The notes under the pieces are model-generated. The model was not told where the DNA came from. It did no database searches and saw only the letters and a list, made by a program, of their open reading frames with translations. Both the position numbers and the translations under genes were made by a program. DNA of 52,637 bases from an uncultured Limosilactobacillus sp. (GTDB lineage Bacteria; Bacillota; Bacilli; Lactobacillales; Lactobacillaceae), in assembly GCA_944327195.1 (NCBI GenBank), contig CALVGV010000018.1, positions 1-52,637 of the forward strand, read 5' to 3'. Shown piece by piece: positions 44,006 to 52,500 of the stretch; within the stretch, counting starts at the first letter, position 1; each line of letters opens with the position of its first letter.

Positions 44006-44524
44006 ATGACGGTCGACTGGGTGCCCTTCGTTGCACTGGAAGGGCTAGCAATGGTATTTGGTTGGGAAACGCTCCGCAGTCGGCAGTGGACCTGGCAGCA
44101 GCGGGGCGCCCTGGCGGCGGGGCTCTTCTACCTGATGGTGGTCATCGTACTCTGCTTTCGGCCGACCGGGCCGGAAACCGATCGCTCCTACATCAGCATC
44201 AACCAGGTGCCCTTCAACCTGATCCCGCTGCAGAACTTCCACATCGACTTCTTTGAAAACATCCTGATGACCGTTCCGGCCGGCGGCTTCATGGCGATCT
44301 TCTTCCGCCGCTTCCGCTCGCGGACGATCGTCGGCCTGGCCGTCCTGCCCGGGCTGACGATCGAGCTCTGCCAGCTGGTCAGCGACTTCTGCTGCGGCCT
44401 TTACCGGGTGGTCGACATCGACGACGTGATCACTAACTGGCTGGGGGTCCTGATCGGCTTTGCCCTCACCGAAATGGTAATCGCCATCCTGCCCCGCCAC
44501 CTCAACCGGTTGGCGCTGGCCTGA
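44006..44524 (+). CDS. VanZ-like membrane protein
   Basis: A 172-residue protein with four to five membrane helices and the VanZ-family segments FNLIPLQNF, FFENILMTVPAGGF and a D-D-V-I-T-N-W-L-G stretch before the last helix. Members are linked to glycopeptide tolerance, but most have unknown roles. The ATG at 44006 is preferred to a GTG at 44000 because AAGGAGG then has standard spacing. Confidence 0.82.
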   Translation: MTVDWVPFVALEGLAMVFGWETLRSRQWTWQQRGALAAGLFYLMVVIVLCFRPTGPETDRSYISINQVPFNLIPLQNFHIDFFENILMTVPAGGFMAIFFRRFRSRTIVGLAVLPGLTIELCQLVSDFCCGLYRVVDIDDVITNWLGVLIGFALTEMVIAILPRHLNRLALA

Positions 44525-44560
44525 AAAAACACCGTCCCATCACGGGGCGGTGTTTTTTCG
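44524..44560. terminator. VanZ-gene terminator
   Basis: AAAAAACACCG-CCC/GGG-CGGTGTTTTTT hairpin directly after the stop. Confidence 0.85.
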
Positions 44561-44656
44561 ATACCATTTTGGCATCGCCAACCAGTCAGCTTTTCAATTT
44601 CCCTTACTAAAATAAAGCGCCTATAATGAGGGAAACGAACAAGGGAGGAATTTACC

Positions 44657-45193
44657 ATGAAAATCGTCGTCTTAACCGGTAGTCCCCACCACTCGGGGAC
44701 CTCGGAGCAGCTGGCCGACGCCTTCGTCAAGGGGGCCACGGAAGCCGGCCACCAAATCTACCGCTTCGACGCTGGGCGGCGGGCCAAGGAATTCAGCCTG
44801 CTCCAGCTCGAAGACGACCACCCCGGCCAGGAGGTGGCCGTCGAACCCGAGGACGTGATTACCACCGAGGTCATCCCCCACCTGCTGGAGGCCGACCTGG
44901 TGGTCTTCGTCAGCTCGCTCTACTACTACGGGATCAACGCCGCCCTCAAGGCGGTGATCGACCGCTTCTACGCCAAGAACCACGAGCTCCACGGCGGCAA
45001 GCGGGCGATCACCCTGGTCTCCGGCTACGGCCAGCCGGCGGCCTTCGACTCCCTCCAGCGCTACTTTGACCAGCTGCTGGACTACATGCGCTGGCCAAGC
45101 GCCGGGGCGGTGCTGGCGGCCGACTCCTGGAACCAGCAGAAGCTGGCCACCCACGTTGAAGAGGCCTACCAGTTGGGAATGAACCTCAAGTAA
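44657..45193 (+). CDS. NAD(P)H-dependent flavin oxidoreductase
   Basis: A 178-residue flavodoxin-fold protein of the NADPH-dependent FMN reductase group. It has VVLTGSPHHSGTSEQL for FMN phosphate binding, FVSSLYYYGINAALKAVIDR for the isoalloxazine side, and a Gly-rich VSGYGQP. The Cys cluster found in iron-sulfur flavoprotein relatives is absent. A TATAAT (44622-44627) lies upstream. Physiological electron acceptor unknown. Confidence 0.83.
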   Translation: MKIVVLTGSPHHSGTSEQLADAFVKGATEAGHQIYRFDAGRRAKEFSLLQLEDDHPGQEVAVEPEDVITTEVIPHLLEADLVVFVSSLYYYGINAALKAVIDRFYAKNHELHGGKRAITLVSGYGQPAAFDSLQRYFDQLLDYMRWPSAGAVLAADSWNQQKLATHVEEAYQLGMNLK

Positions 45194-45203
45194 GCAAAAC
45201 GAA

Positions 45204-45381
45204 AGGCTGGGAAGGAACTCATTTCTTCCCAGCCTCTTTTAACTTCTCCTAATATTACTCTGCAATCGCGGGAAAAAAGGGCGCTCCTAGCATCTAAGCA
45301 AGAACGACCTCCGGCCCGGTCCCCGTGCCAAAGCCCGTTCTCACTTAGCTGTACGGAGCGCTTTGAACCTTTTTTCCCAGC
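45204..45381 (+). repeat. 178-bp structured repeat, copy 2
   Basis: Same organisation as copy 1 at 43031-43207. Differences cluster around the GCATCTAAGC strand, where CTAAG here pairs with CTTAG and extends the AGAACG/CGTTCT stem. It begins 10 bp after the flavin reductase stop and ends at the stop codon of the converging DHH gene, so it supplies terminators to both. Confidence 0.8.
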
Positions 45382-46461
45382 TTATTTCTTACCAAAGAGG
45401 GCCGCCATCTTGGCCGCCACTTCCGGGTCGAGGTTGTCAGCCACCGAGCTCTGCTGGCTCTCGGTCTCGCTCTCGGCCCGCTTGACCAGCTTCTTGAGGT
45501 CGGCAATCACCGCCTCCTCGCCGACCTTGATCAGGTTGACCCCCAGCCGGCCGCCGGCGGCATCGGCGTGGCCGCCACCACGGTAGTAGGACTCGGCGAA
45601 CTTGGCCACGTCGAGCTTGCCGTTGCTCCGCAAGGAAACGCTGGTCGGGCTGATCACCATCGCCGCGTCCACGTCCGGGTGGCCCTCCAAGAGGGCGTGG
45701 GCGATTTCCGACTTGTAGTCGCTGGCGTAGACGAAGCCCCAGCGGTGGCCGGCCACCTCTTCCACCAGGACGTCCTTGAGGTGACTCTTCAGGTAGTGGG
45801 CCCGCCGGTCGTTGAGAGTGGTGATCAGGAGGCGGTTGGCCGCCCGGTACCTCGGCCAGCCGGCGGCCAAAACGGCAGAGACGAACTCACTCGAGTGGTC
45901 GAGCGGGTAGAACCAGAAGAGCTGGTTGAGCTCGTCGGCCGCCTGGCGCTCCGCCTTGCTCATGTTGGGGTCATTTTGCCAGTCCCAGGTGTCGTAGGCG
46001 CGGATCAGTTCCACCAGTTCGGCCAGCTCGGCCCGGCGACTTTCCGGCACCTGATCGAACTTCGGTTGGGTCTTGAGCCAGTCCCAAACCAGACTGGTGG
46101 CCGAGGGCAGGACGGTGGCGTCGGCCGGGGTGACCGTGTTTAGGGCGTACTTCTCGCGGGCGGCCGCCTCGCTTTCGTGGTGATCAAAGACCAGCCAGTG
46201 GTTGGCGAAGTTGGCGTCGAGTTGCTGGAAGGTGTAGTCGCTGTCCGGAGTCATGTCCATGATGTAGACGTCGGTGAACTGGCCGGCCGCCGGGTCCCTG
46301 AACCAGCGGGCCAGGGCGCCGTCAATCTGGCCGGCGCCGATGTTTTCGATCTCAAAGTCCACCCCGGCAAAGAGTTCCTCCTGCAGAGTCGTCAGCAAGA
46401 GGGGACCGCCGAAGCCGTCGAGGTCGTTGTGGGAAAAGATTTTAATCCGGGTTTGTGCCAT
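45382..46461 (-). CDS. DHH-family phosphoesterase, NrnB-like
   Basis: A 359-residue DHH/DHHA1 protein, probably degrading short RNA oligonucleotides or cyclic dinucleotide products. Visible motifs are KIFSHNDLDGFGG (DxD-type metal site), VFDHHES (the DHH motif, near residue 90) and the DHHA1 block YRGGGHADAAGG. The last 30 residues are a charged tail. The ATG at 46461 follows TTGGAGGAAATC. It lies 12 bp after the ABC-F gene, co-oriented and probably co-transcribed. Confidence 0.82.
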   Translation of the reverse strand: MAQTRIKIFSHNDLDGFGGPLLLTTLQEELFAGVDFEIENIGAGQIDGALARWFRDPAAGQFTDVYIMDMTPDSDYTFQQLDANFANHWLVFDHHESEAAAREKYALNTVTPADATVLPSATSLVWDWLKTQPKFDQVPESRRAELAELVELIRAYDTWDWQNDPNMSKAERQAADELNQLFWFYPLDHSSEFVSAVLAAGWPRYRAANRLLITTLNDRRAHYLKSHLKDVLVEEVAGHRWGFVYASDYKSEIAHALLEGHPDVDAAMVISPTSVSLRSNGKLDVAKFAESYYRGGGHADAAGGRLGVNLIKVGEEAVIADLKKLVKRAESETESQQSSVADNLDPEVAAKMAALFGKK

Positions 46462-46473
46462 GATTTCCTCCAA

Positions 46474-48021
46474 TTACTTGTTCTTCAAACTGAGGCGTTC
46501 GACGTCGAGGACCTTGTCGAGCCAGCCGGCGGTAAAGGACTCCTCGTGGCTGACCAGGATCAGGTTGCCCGGGAAGGCCTGCAGGGCGGCCTTGAGCGCC
46601 CCCTTGGTCTCGTCGTCGAGGTGGTTGGTCGGTTCGTCAAAGACCAGGAAGTTGGCCGGGGTCAACTCCAAAAGGGCCAACTTGACCTTGGTTTGCTCGC
46701 CCCCCGACAGCAGGTGGAGGGGCTTGACGGTGTTGGCGGCGTTGATCCCGGCCGCGGCCAGCTTCTGTCGGATCGTCTTCGGCAGCATCGTCGGGAAGTG
46801 GTCCTGGATCTCCTGGAGCGGGGTCCGCGACGGGTCGTCCCAGAGGAGGTCCTGGTCGAAGTAGGCGATCTTGGCCGAGGGCGAGAAACTGGCGCTGCCA
46901 CCCAGCGGCGTCAGCTTGCCGAGGATCGACTTGATCAGGGTCGACTTGCCGACCCCGTTGAAGCCCTTGAGCAAGAGCTTTTCGCCGGCGGTCAAGGAGA
47001 AGGTCACCGGCGATAGCAGGGGCTTGCGGTAGCCGACGCTGAGCCGCTCCACCTTGAGGGCGTTGGCCGAGCCGGTGCTCTCGTAGGGGAAGTGGAAGTG
47101 GGCAACCAGGTTGTCGGCCGGCGGGTCGATCCGCTCCATCCGGTTGAGCATCTTTTCGCGCGACTTGGCGAGGGTCGACTTGGAGCCGGCCTTGTTCTTG
47201 CGAATGAAGCGCTCGGCCTTTTCGATCACCACCCGCTGCTTTTCGTACTCGCGCTCCTGGGCCTTCTTGCGCTCTTCCTTTTGCCGCATCGCCTGGCGGA
47301 AGCTGCCGCGGTACTTGGTGATCTTGCCGAAGGCGACGTCGATCACCGTGTTGGTCACCTGCTCCAAAAAGTCGTAGTCGTGGGAGATGATCATCGCCGC
47401 CCCCGGGTACTGGTTCAAGTACTCGGTCAGCCACTCGATGTGGGCAGTGTCGAGGTAGTTGGTCGGTTCGTCGAGCAGGATCACGTCCGGCTTCTCCAGC
47501 AGGAGCTTGGCCAGGATCACCTTGGACCGTTGGCCACCACTCATCTTGGCCACCGGGTGGTCCTTGCCGAGGGCGGTCAGGCCGAGCCCGGTCATCACCC
47601 GCTCGATCGCCGGCTCGATCCCGTAGAAGTCGTTGCCGTCAAGGATCTCCTGCAGGTGGGCGGCGCGGTCCATCAGCTTGTCGTCCCCGCTGGCCGCGTA
47701 GTCGGCGTAGAGCTGGTTGAGCTGGTCGTTGACGGCGTAGAGGTCGGCAAAGGCGGTGTGCAAGAAGTCGATCAAAGTGATCTCGCCGGGGATGTCGACG
47801 TACTGGTCGAGGTAGCCGATCTTGGTGTGGGGCTGCCACTTGACGCTGCCGGCCACCGGCAGGACCTTGCCGATCAGGATCTTGATTAGGGTCGACTTGC
47901 CGGCCCCGTTTTGGCCGACCACCCCCATGTGCTCGCCCTTTTCGAGCTGAAAACTGGCCTGGTCGTAGAGCCGCTTGTCGGCGTAGCTCATCGTCAGGTC
48001 GGTAACGTCTAGTAGTGCCAT
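46474..48021 (-). CDS. ABC-F family ATPase
   Basis: A 515-residue ribosome-associated type ATPase with two nucleotide-binding domains and no membrane segment. The first has GQNGAGKST, MSGGQRSKV and ILLDEPTN; the second has GFNGVGKST, LSGGEQTKV and LVFDEPTN. A highly charged linker (KEERKKAQEREYEKQ) of about 80 residues joins them. Members relieve ribosome stalling or protect against antibiotics; which applies here cannot be read from sequence. The ATG at 48021 is supported by GAGGAG; upstream extensions are not. Confidence 0.88.
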   Translation of the reverse strand: MALLDVTDLTMSYADKRLYDQASFQLEKGEHMGVVGQNGAGKSTLIKILIGKVLPVAGSVKWQPHTKIGYLDQYVDIPGEITLIDFLHTAFADLYAVNDQLNQLYADYAASGDDKLMDRAAHLQEILDGNDFYGIEPAIERVMTGLGLTALGKDHPVAKMSGGQRSKVILAKLLLEKPDVILLDEPTNYLDTAHIEWLTEYLNQYPGAAMIISHDYDFLEQVTNTVIDVAFGKITKYRGSFRQAMRQKEERKKAQEREYEKQRVVIEKAERFIRKNKAGSKSTLAKSREKMLNRMERIDPPADNLVAHFHFPYESTGSANALKVERLSVGYRKPLLSPVTFSLTAGEKLLLKGFNGVGKSTLIKSILGKLTPLGGSASFSPSAKIAYFDQDLLWDDPSRTPLQEIQDHFPTMLPKTIRQKLAAAGINAANTVKPLHLLSGGEQTKVKLALLELTPANFLVFDEPTNHLDDETKGALKAALQAFPGNLILVSHEESFTAGWLDKVLDVERLSLKNK

Positions 48022-48143
48022 TTTCTCTTCTTCTCCTCTCTTCTGTTCCATGTTACCACCGCCGCCGCGGCAGGGGGCGGTGATTTTGGGCGCAGCCAAG
48101 CAAAAAGGCGGCCGCATGCCGGGCCACCCATTGAAAAATTATT

Positions 48144-49745
48144 TTATTCTTCCTCTTCGAGGGTCACCCCGTCGTTGACCTCCTTGGCGGCATCCAGGTC
48201 GGGACCGTCAACCCGCGAGGCCACCGCCCACAGGTAGAAGAAGATCGAGGCAACGATGATCACTAAGAAGTCGTAGGGGTACTTGAGGAGGCCGTTGCCG
48301 CCGAAGTCGCTGCTGCCGAAGTAGGAAACGGCCGAAATGAAGACCAGGTACACCAGCAGCCAGGCCGCCCCCTTCAGCTGGCGCCTGAGCGGGACCCGGT
48401 TGTAGCGGCGGTCGTAGTAGAAGTAGATCGGCAGGCCCAAAAGGACGATGCCGATTACCTCGGCGGTCGTCGGCCACATCGCCCAGTAGATCACCAGCCC
48501 GGTCAAAACGAAGGAGAGCGGCGCCACCCAGGCCAGGTGCTTAGATTCAAAGGGCCGCTTGAAGTCGGGCCGCAGCTTGCGCAGGGAAACGGCGGTCACC
48601 GGGCCGGTGGCGTAGGCGACGAAGGTCGAGATCGAGACCACCGTGGCCAGCTTGCTCCAGTCGCGGAAGAAGTAGACCAGCACCATTGCCAGCAAAAGAT
48701 CGGCGACCATCGAGAAGCGCGGGATCATGTAGCGGCGGTTGAGCCGGCCCAGCCAGGCCGGCAGGTTCCCGCTGCGGGTCAGGGCGGCCAGCGTCCGCGC
48801 CGAGGTGGCGGCAAAGGTCACCCCGGTCCCAAATGGGGAGACGAAGGCGTCCATGTAGAGCAGGAGCGAGAGCCAGTGGAGGCCGAGCAGGATCGCCAGG
48901 TCGGCGAAGGGCGAGGAGTAGTTGATCCCGTGCCAGCCAACCTTGGCCAGGGTTGCCGGGTCAACGGCGCCGATGAAGGCCACCTGGAGGGCGATGTAAA
49001 TCACGGCGGTGATCGTCAAGGAGATCCAAACCCCGCGGAAGATGTTGCGCTGCGGGTTGACCATCTCGCCCCCCATGTTGATCACCGTTTGGAAGGCGTC
49101 GTAGGAGAGGATGATCCCGGAAACGGCCACCGCCTCAAAGATCCCGCGGGTGCCGTTGGGCATGAAGGTGGCAACGCTGTGGCCGAAGTTGCTGGAGTGA
49201 AAGCCGGTGATGATCAAAGTCAAGATCGTCAGCGTCGGGATCACCAGCTTGAAGACCGCCACCGAGTTGGTGAAGCGGGTCAGGAGCTTAACCGACCAGA
49301 AGTTGATTAGGGTGAAGACGATCAGGATCAAGAAGACCACCAGGAGGCCCGGGGTGGTAATCGCCCCGTTGTGCATGAACTGGCGGGTCCAGTTGGCCCA
49401 GGACCAGGGCCAGGTGCTCATGTACTGGACGCAGGCGACCGCCTCGATCGGCATCAGGGTCACCAGCGACACCCAGTTGGCCCAGGCGGCGGTGAAGCCG
49501 AGCAGGGGGCCGTGGCTGTACTGGGCATAGCGGCTCATCCCCCCCGATTCGGGAAACATCGTCCCCAACTCAACGTAATTGAAGGCGATCAGGATCATGA
49601 TGACCGCCCCGATAATCCAGGAAATGATCGCCGCCGGGCCGGCCACCCGGGCGGCCGAGCCGGACCCGAAGAGCCAACCGGAGCCGATCAGCGAACTCAG
49701 GGCCATCATTACCCCGGCCAGCAGGCTAATTTTGCGATAGTGCAT
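48144..49745 (-). CDS. APC-family amino-acid permease
   Basis: A 533-residue permease with about fourteen hydrophobic segments. The N-terminal SLIGSGWLFGSGSAARVAGP is the APC substrate-binding helix 1, and LGTMFPESGGMSRYAQYSHGP follows helix 2. The C-terminus is charged. The ATG at 49745 is chosen because GGAGGA precedes it; an ATG four codons upstream would place that site inside the gene. Substrate unknown. Confidence 0.85.
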   Translation of the reverse strand: MHYRKISLLAGVMMALSSLIGSGWLFGSGSAARVAGPAAIISWIIGAVIMILIAFNYVELGTMFPESGGMSRYAQYSHGPLLGFTAAWANWVSLVTLMPIEAVACVQYMSTWPWSWANWTRQFMHNGAITTPGLLVVFLILIVFTLINFWSVKLLTRFTNSVAVFKLVIPTLTILTLIITGFHSSNFGHSVATFMPNGTRGIFEAVAVSGIILSYDAFQTVINMGGEMVNPQRNIFRGVWISLTITAVIYIALQVAFIGAVDPATLAKVGWHGINYSSPFADLAILLGLHWLSLLLYMDAFVSPFGTGVTFAATSARTLAALTRSGNLPAWLGRLNRRYMIPRFSMVADLLLAMVLVYFFRDWSKLATVVSISTFVAYATGPVTAVSLRKLRPDFKRPFESKHLAWVAPLSFVLTGLVIYWAMWPTTAEVIGIVLLGLPIYFYYDRRYNRVPLRRQLKGAAWLLVYLVFISAVSYFGSSDFGGNGLLKYPYDFLVIIVASIFFYLWAVASRVDGPDLDAAKEVNDGVTLEEEE

Positions 49746-49926
49746 CTCTTCCTCCATTCCCCCACGGTTTCCCCTGGTAAACTTGCGCGCGTGCTTCCCG
49801 CCGGGCGCAGTTGACGACAAAAAACGAAGTTGTGTCAATTACTCCGCCGCGGCAAGGGCTAAAGAATAATTATAGCACAACTTCGTTTTCGGTTCTCATT
49901 TTCCTTTAATCTTTGCCCGCCGGTTA

Positions 49927-50664
49927 CTAGTCGCGCGGGTGCCACTGCCGCTTCTCCGGCTTGAGCAGGTCCATCAGCGGGAAGGGCCGCCCCCAGTAGA
50001 AGCCCTGCTGGAGGTTGCAACCGGCGGCGACCAGTTGGCGGGCCAGGCTGCGGTTTTCGACCCCCTCGATCACCAGCTCGAGGTTGCGGCTGGCGGCCAG
50101 TGACTGCCAGGCCTGGGCAAAGAGGAGCTTGCTGCGCAGGTCACGTTCCTCAAACAGGAGGAGGGAGAACTTGATCCGGCTGAGGTAGCGGGCGTTTTCC
50201 AGCACCACCTGCATGCTGTTGTAGCCGGAACCGACGTCGTCGAGGCTGACCTGGAAACCCAGCCCCTGGACGCGGGCGAGGATCTGGGAGAAGGCCGCCG
50301 ACCCGGTCAAAGTGCCGGTGTTGCGCTCGGTCAGCTCGAGGTTGATCTTGGGGCCGACCCGGCGGAGGGCCTGGAGGTAGTCCCAGACCTCGGGGCACTT
50401 GAACTGCCAGGGGTCAAGGTTGACGTCGATCGTCAGCCGCGGCCGCACCCGCGAAAAGTGGGCCAGGTTGACCAGGTTCCAGGCCCGCAACTGGTTGCGC
50501 CGCTCCTGGTCGGCGATCAGCTCCACCAGTTCGGCCGCCAAAAAGGACTGGCCGCCGCGCTTGCGCAGGAGCACCTCGTAGTCCTGCACCTCCGGGTCCA
50601 CCCCGGACCGGATCGAGTAGATTGGTTGGCAATAAAGCTCAACTGCTGCCGTTAATTCCCCCAT
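49927..50664 (-). CDS. EAL-domain protein, probable c-di-GMP phosphodiesterase
   Basis: A stand-alone EAL domain of 245 residues with no GGDEF, sensor or membrane part. The EAL signature is YEVLLR (E30). The other metal and catalytic positions are present: N82, E110 (NLELTE), D142-D143 in SLDDVGSG, K165, E200 in IEGVEN and Q220 in QQGFYWGRP. DDFGTG is DDVGSG here. Activity is therefore plausible. It lies 134 bp downstream of the polysaccharide-type genes, co-oriented, suggesting it tunes c-di-GMP for them. In 50665-50798 only GC-rich inverted repeats are seen. Confidence 0.85.
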   Translation of the reverse strand: MGELTAAVELYCQPIYSIRSGVDPEVQDYEVLLRKRGGQSFLAAELVELIADQERRNQLRAWNLVNLAHFSRVRPRLTIDVNLDPWQFKCPEVWDYLQALRRVGPKINLELTERNTGTLTGSAAFSQILARVQGLGFQVSLDDVGSGYNSMQVVLENARYLSRIKFSLLLFEERDLRSKLLFAQAWQSLAASRNLELVIEGVENRSLARQLVAAGCNLQQGFYWGRPFPLMDLLKPEKRQWHPRD

Positions 50665-50798
50665 GATTATCTCCCTTTTTCTTGGTTAGTGCCGATCGAT
50701 TCCAGCTAAGCTTTTCCTTCCTCACAACGAGTCCAAATTAGGGTAACGATACCATCCCCGGCCAACGGCGGCCGCCGCCGCAATCGATGGCGCCGCGG

Positions 50799-51182
50799 TT
50801 ACTTGGCCGCTTCGTCCTCGGCCTTGATCAAGAAGAAGCGGGTCGGCGACTCGCCCATCTCCAGCCGGGTCAAGGAACACTTCACCGCCGCCAGGTGCTG
50901 GTTGATCTGGTCAAAGAAGTACTCCCCTAAATTTTCCAACGACGGGTTCTCTTTGTCAAAGGGGGCAATCTCGTTTAGAAAGACCCCCTGGAGCGGGTCG
51001 AGCACCTGGCGAATCTGGTCCTCGATGTCGTTGAAGCGGATGAAGGCGTCGTGGTCGGCCTTCTTCACCTCGCAGGTTAATTCCCAGGTGTGGGGGTGGC
51101 GTTCGCCGAGCTGGTTTTGCCAGCGCATGGCGTGACTGGCGTTGAGGTAGAAGCGTAGCCGGTAGCGATAGTGCTTAATCAT
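50799..51182 (-). CDS. 6-pyruvoyl-tetrahydropterin-synthase-related protein, XrtG-associated type
   Basis: A 127-residue T-fold protein. The zinc His triad is retained: H17 in LNASHAM, and H29 and H31 in RHPHTWEL. The catalytic Cys of queuosine or biopterin enzymes is not obvious. No folate or queuosine genes are near. It overlaps the glycosyltransferase by 8 bp, an arrangement that recalls the family annotated as 6-pyruvoyl-tetrahydropterin-synthase-related and linked to exosortase G in lactobacilli (TIGR03112). A role in surface-polymer assembly is inferred. Confidence 0.75.
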   Translation of the reverse strand: MIKHYRYRLRFYLNASHAMRWQNQLGERHPHTWELTCEVKKADHDAFIRFNDIEDQIRQVLDPLQGVFLNEIAPFDKENPSLENLGEYFFDQINQHLAAVKCSLTRLEMGESPTRFFLIKAEDEAAK

Positions 51183-52500
51183 GTTCTTTCTCCTTTTTGA
51201 AGTGCCAGTCGTGGCGGAGCACCCGGCCGATCGCCGCCGCCTCGGTCCGCATGCTGGCCGGGTTCCAGCGGGCCGGCTGGAGCATCGTGTTGATGACCCC
51301 CATCACCCGAAAGAGCGACAGGATCAGGTTGTAGGCCGGCAGGCTGAAGACGATCGGCCAGCGGTGCTTGCAGTAGTCCCGCTCGGCCGGGTCGAACTTC
51401 AGGTACTTTAAGACGTTGCTCAAATTCAAGGCGGTGATCAGCAGGTAGAGGGCGTACATCGCCTGCAGCGAGAAGGCCAGCATCACCGGCGAGTAGCCGA
51501 AGGGAATCAGCACCAGGATGGCGAAGAGCCAGATCACCTTCAAGAAGGCCACCGTGTGGTCGACGATCAGGCGGCGGACCAGGAAGTTGGAAAAGAGCTC
51601 CCGCAGGCTGAGATGGTCGGCCATGAAGGCGCGGACAACCTCGATTTCGCCCCGTTGCCAGCGCTGGCGCTGGACGTAGAGTTCGTCCCAGCCGGTGGCC
51701 GGCTCAACGTAGAAGACAGCGTTCGGGCAGAGGATCACCCGCCCCTTGAGGACGTAGCGAACCTGGAAGGTCATGTCGGTATCCTCGCCGACGGTGTCAA
51801 CGTTGTAGAGGCGGGTTTGGACCAGGGCCGAGCGGCGGAAGGCCGAAAAGGCCCCCGACATGGTGAAGAGCTGGTCGGCCTGCGACTCGATCGTCCGCCC
51901 GGCCAAAAAGGCGACCGCGTACTCGAGGTACTCGTTGCGGGCCAGGTGGCGGTTGGGCGCCGCCTCAACCAGCTGGCGGTTGCTCAGGATCGTCCCGGTC
52001 TGGGCCTGGACTTCGGGGTGGGCGAGGAAGTTCTTGACCAGGTTCATGATCGCCGCCGGGGCCAGAGTACCGTCACTATCGAGGGTCACCACGTAGTCGC
52101 CGGTGCTGGTGTAGATGGCCGAGTTGAGGGCCCTCGCCTTGCCCGGCTGGGTTTCCAACCACTGGAGCTGGAGGCCGGTCTGGCGGGTCTGGCAGTCCTG
52201 GAAGACGGCCCGGCTGTTGTCGCTACTGTTATTGTTGGCGCAGATCACGTGCAGGAGGTCATTGGGGTAGGTCGAGCGGTCGATCGAATCGAGGCAGGCC
52301 GGCAGGGTCGCCGCCGAGTTGTGCACCGGGACGATCACCGTCACCTGCGGCCAGCGCCCCTTGATCTGCTCCGGCGGTTCCGGGGCCGGGAAGAAGTGGT
52401 TTTGCACCCAGGCGCGGATCGCCGGCACCAGCTCGAAGAGGGCCGGGATCACCAGCCAGGCCAGCCAGAAGCCCATCTGGATCATCGTTTCCTTAACCAT
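51175..52500 (-). CDS. Processive family 2 glycosyltransferase, XrtG-associated type
   Basis: A 441-residue membrane glycosyltransferase. One N-terminal helix (about 5-28) precedes the GT-A core with VIVPVHNSAATLPACL, DSD at 141-143, GED at 238-240 and the QRQRW box at 277-281 typical of processive synthases. At least three C-terminal helices would form the polymer channel. No PilZ domain is present. The coupling with the T-fold protein resembles the exosortase-G-associated glycosyltransferase family (TIGR03111); the exosortase is not in the window. GGGGAGGC precedes the ATG. Sugar unknown. The remaining 52501-52637 is AT-rich upstream DNA with no clear promoter. Confidence 0.85.
   Translation of the reverse strand: MVKETMIQMGFWLAWLVIPALFELVPAIRAWVQNHFFPAPEPPEQIKGRWPQVTVIVPVHNSAATLPACLDSIDRSTYPNDLLHVICANNNSSDNSRAVFQDCQTRQTGLQLQWLETQPGKARALNSAIYTSTGDYVVTLDSDGTLAPAAIMNLVKNFLAHPEVQAQTGTILSNRQLVEAAPNRHLARNEYLEYAVAFLAGRTIESQADQLFTMSGAFSAFRRSALVQTRLYNVDTVGEDTDMTFQVRYVLKGRVILCPNAVFYVEPATGWDELYVQRQRWQRGEIEVVRAFMADHLSLRELFSNFLVRRLIVDHTVAFLKVIWLFAILVLIPFGYSPVMLAFSLQAMYALYLLITALNLSNVLKYLKFDPAERDYCKHRWPIVFSLPAYNLILSLFRVMGVINTMLQPARWNPASMRTEAAAIGRVLRHDWHFKKEKEHD

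Noticed and set aside
43031..45381. CRISPR array
   Set aside because: Only two copies of a 178-bp repeat, 2 kb apart with genes between. No short regularly spaced repeats were seen anywhere in the window.
50799..51182. Queuosine (queD) or folate enzyme
   Set aside because: The T-fold and zinc His residues fit, but there is no obvious catalytic Cys or neighbouring queuosine or folate gene, and it overlaps a glycosyltransferase gene.
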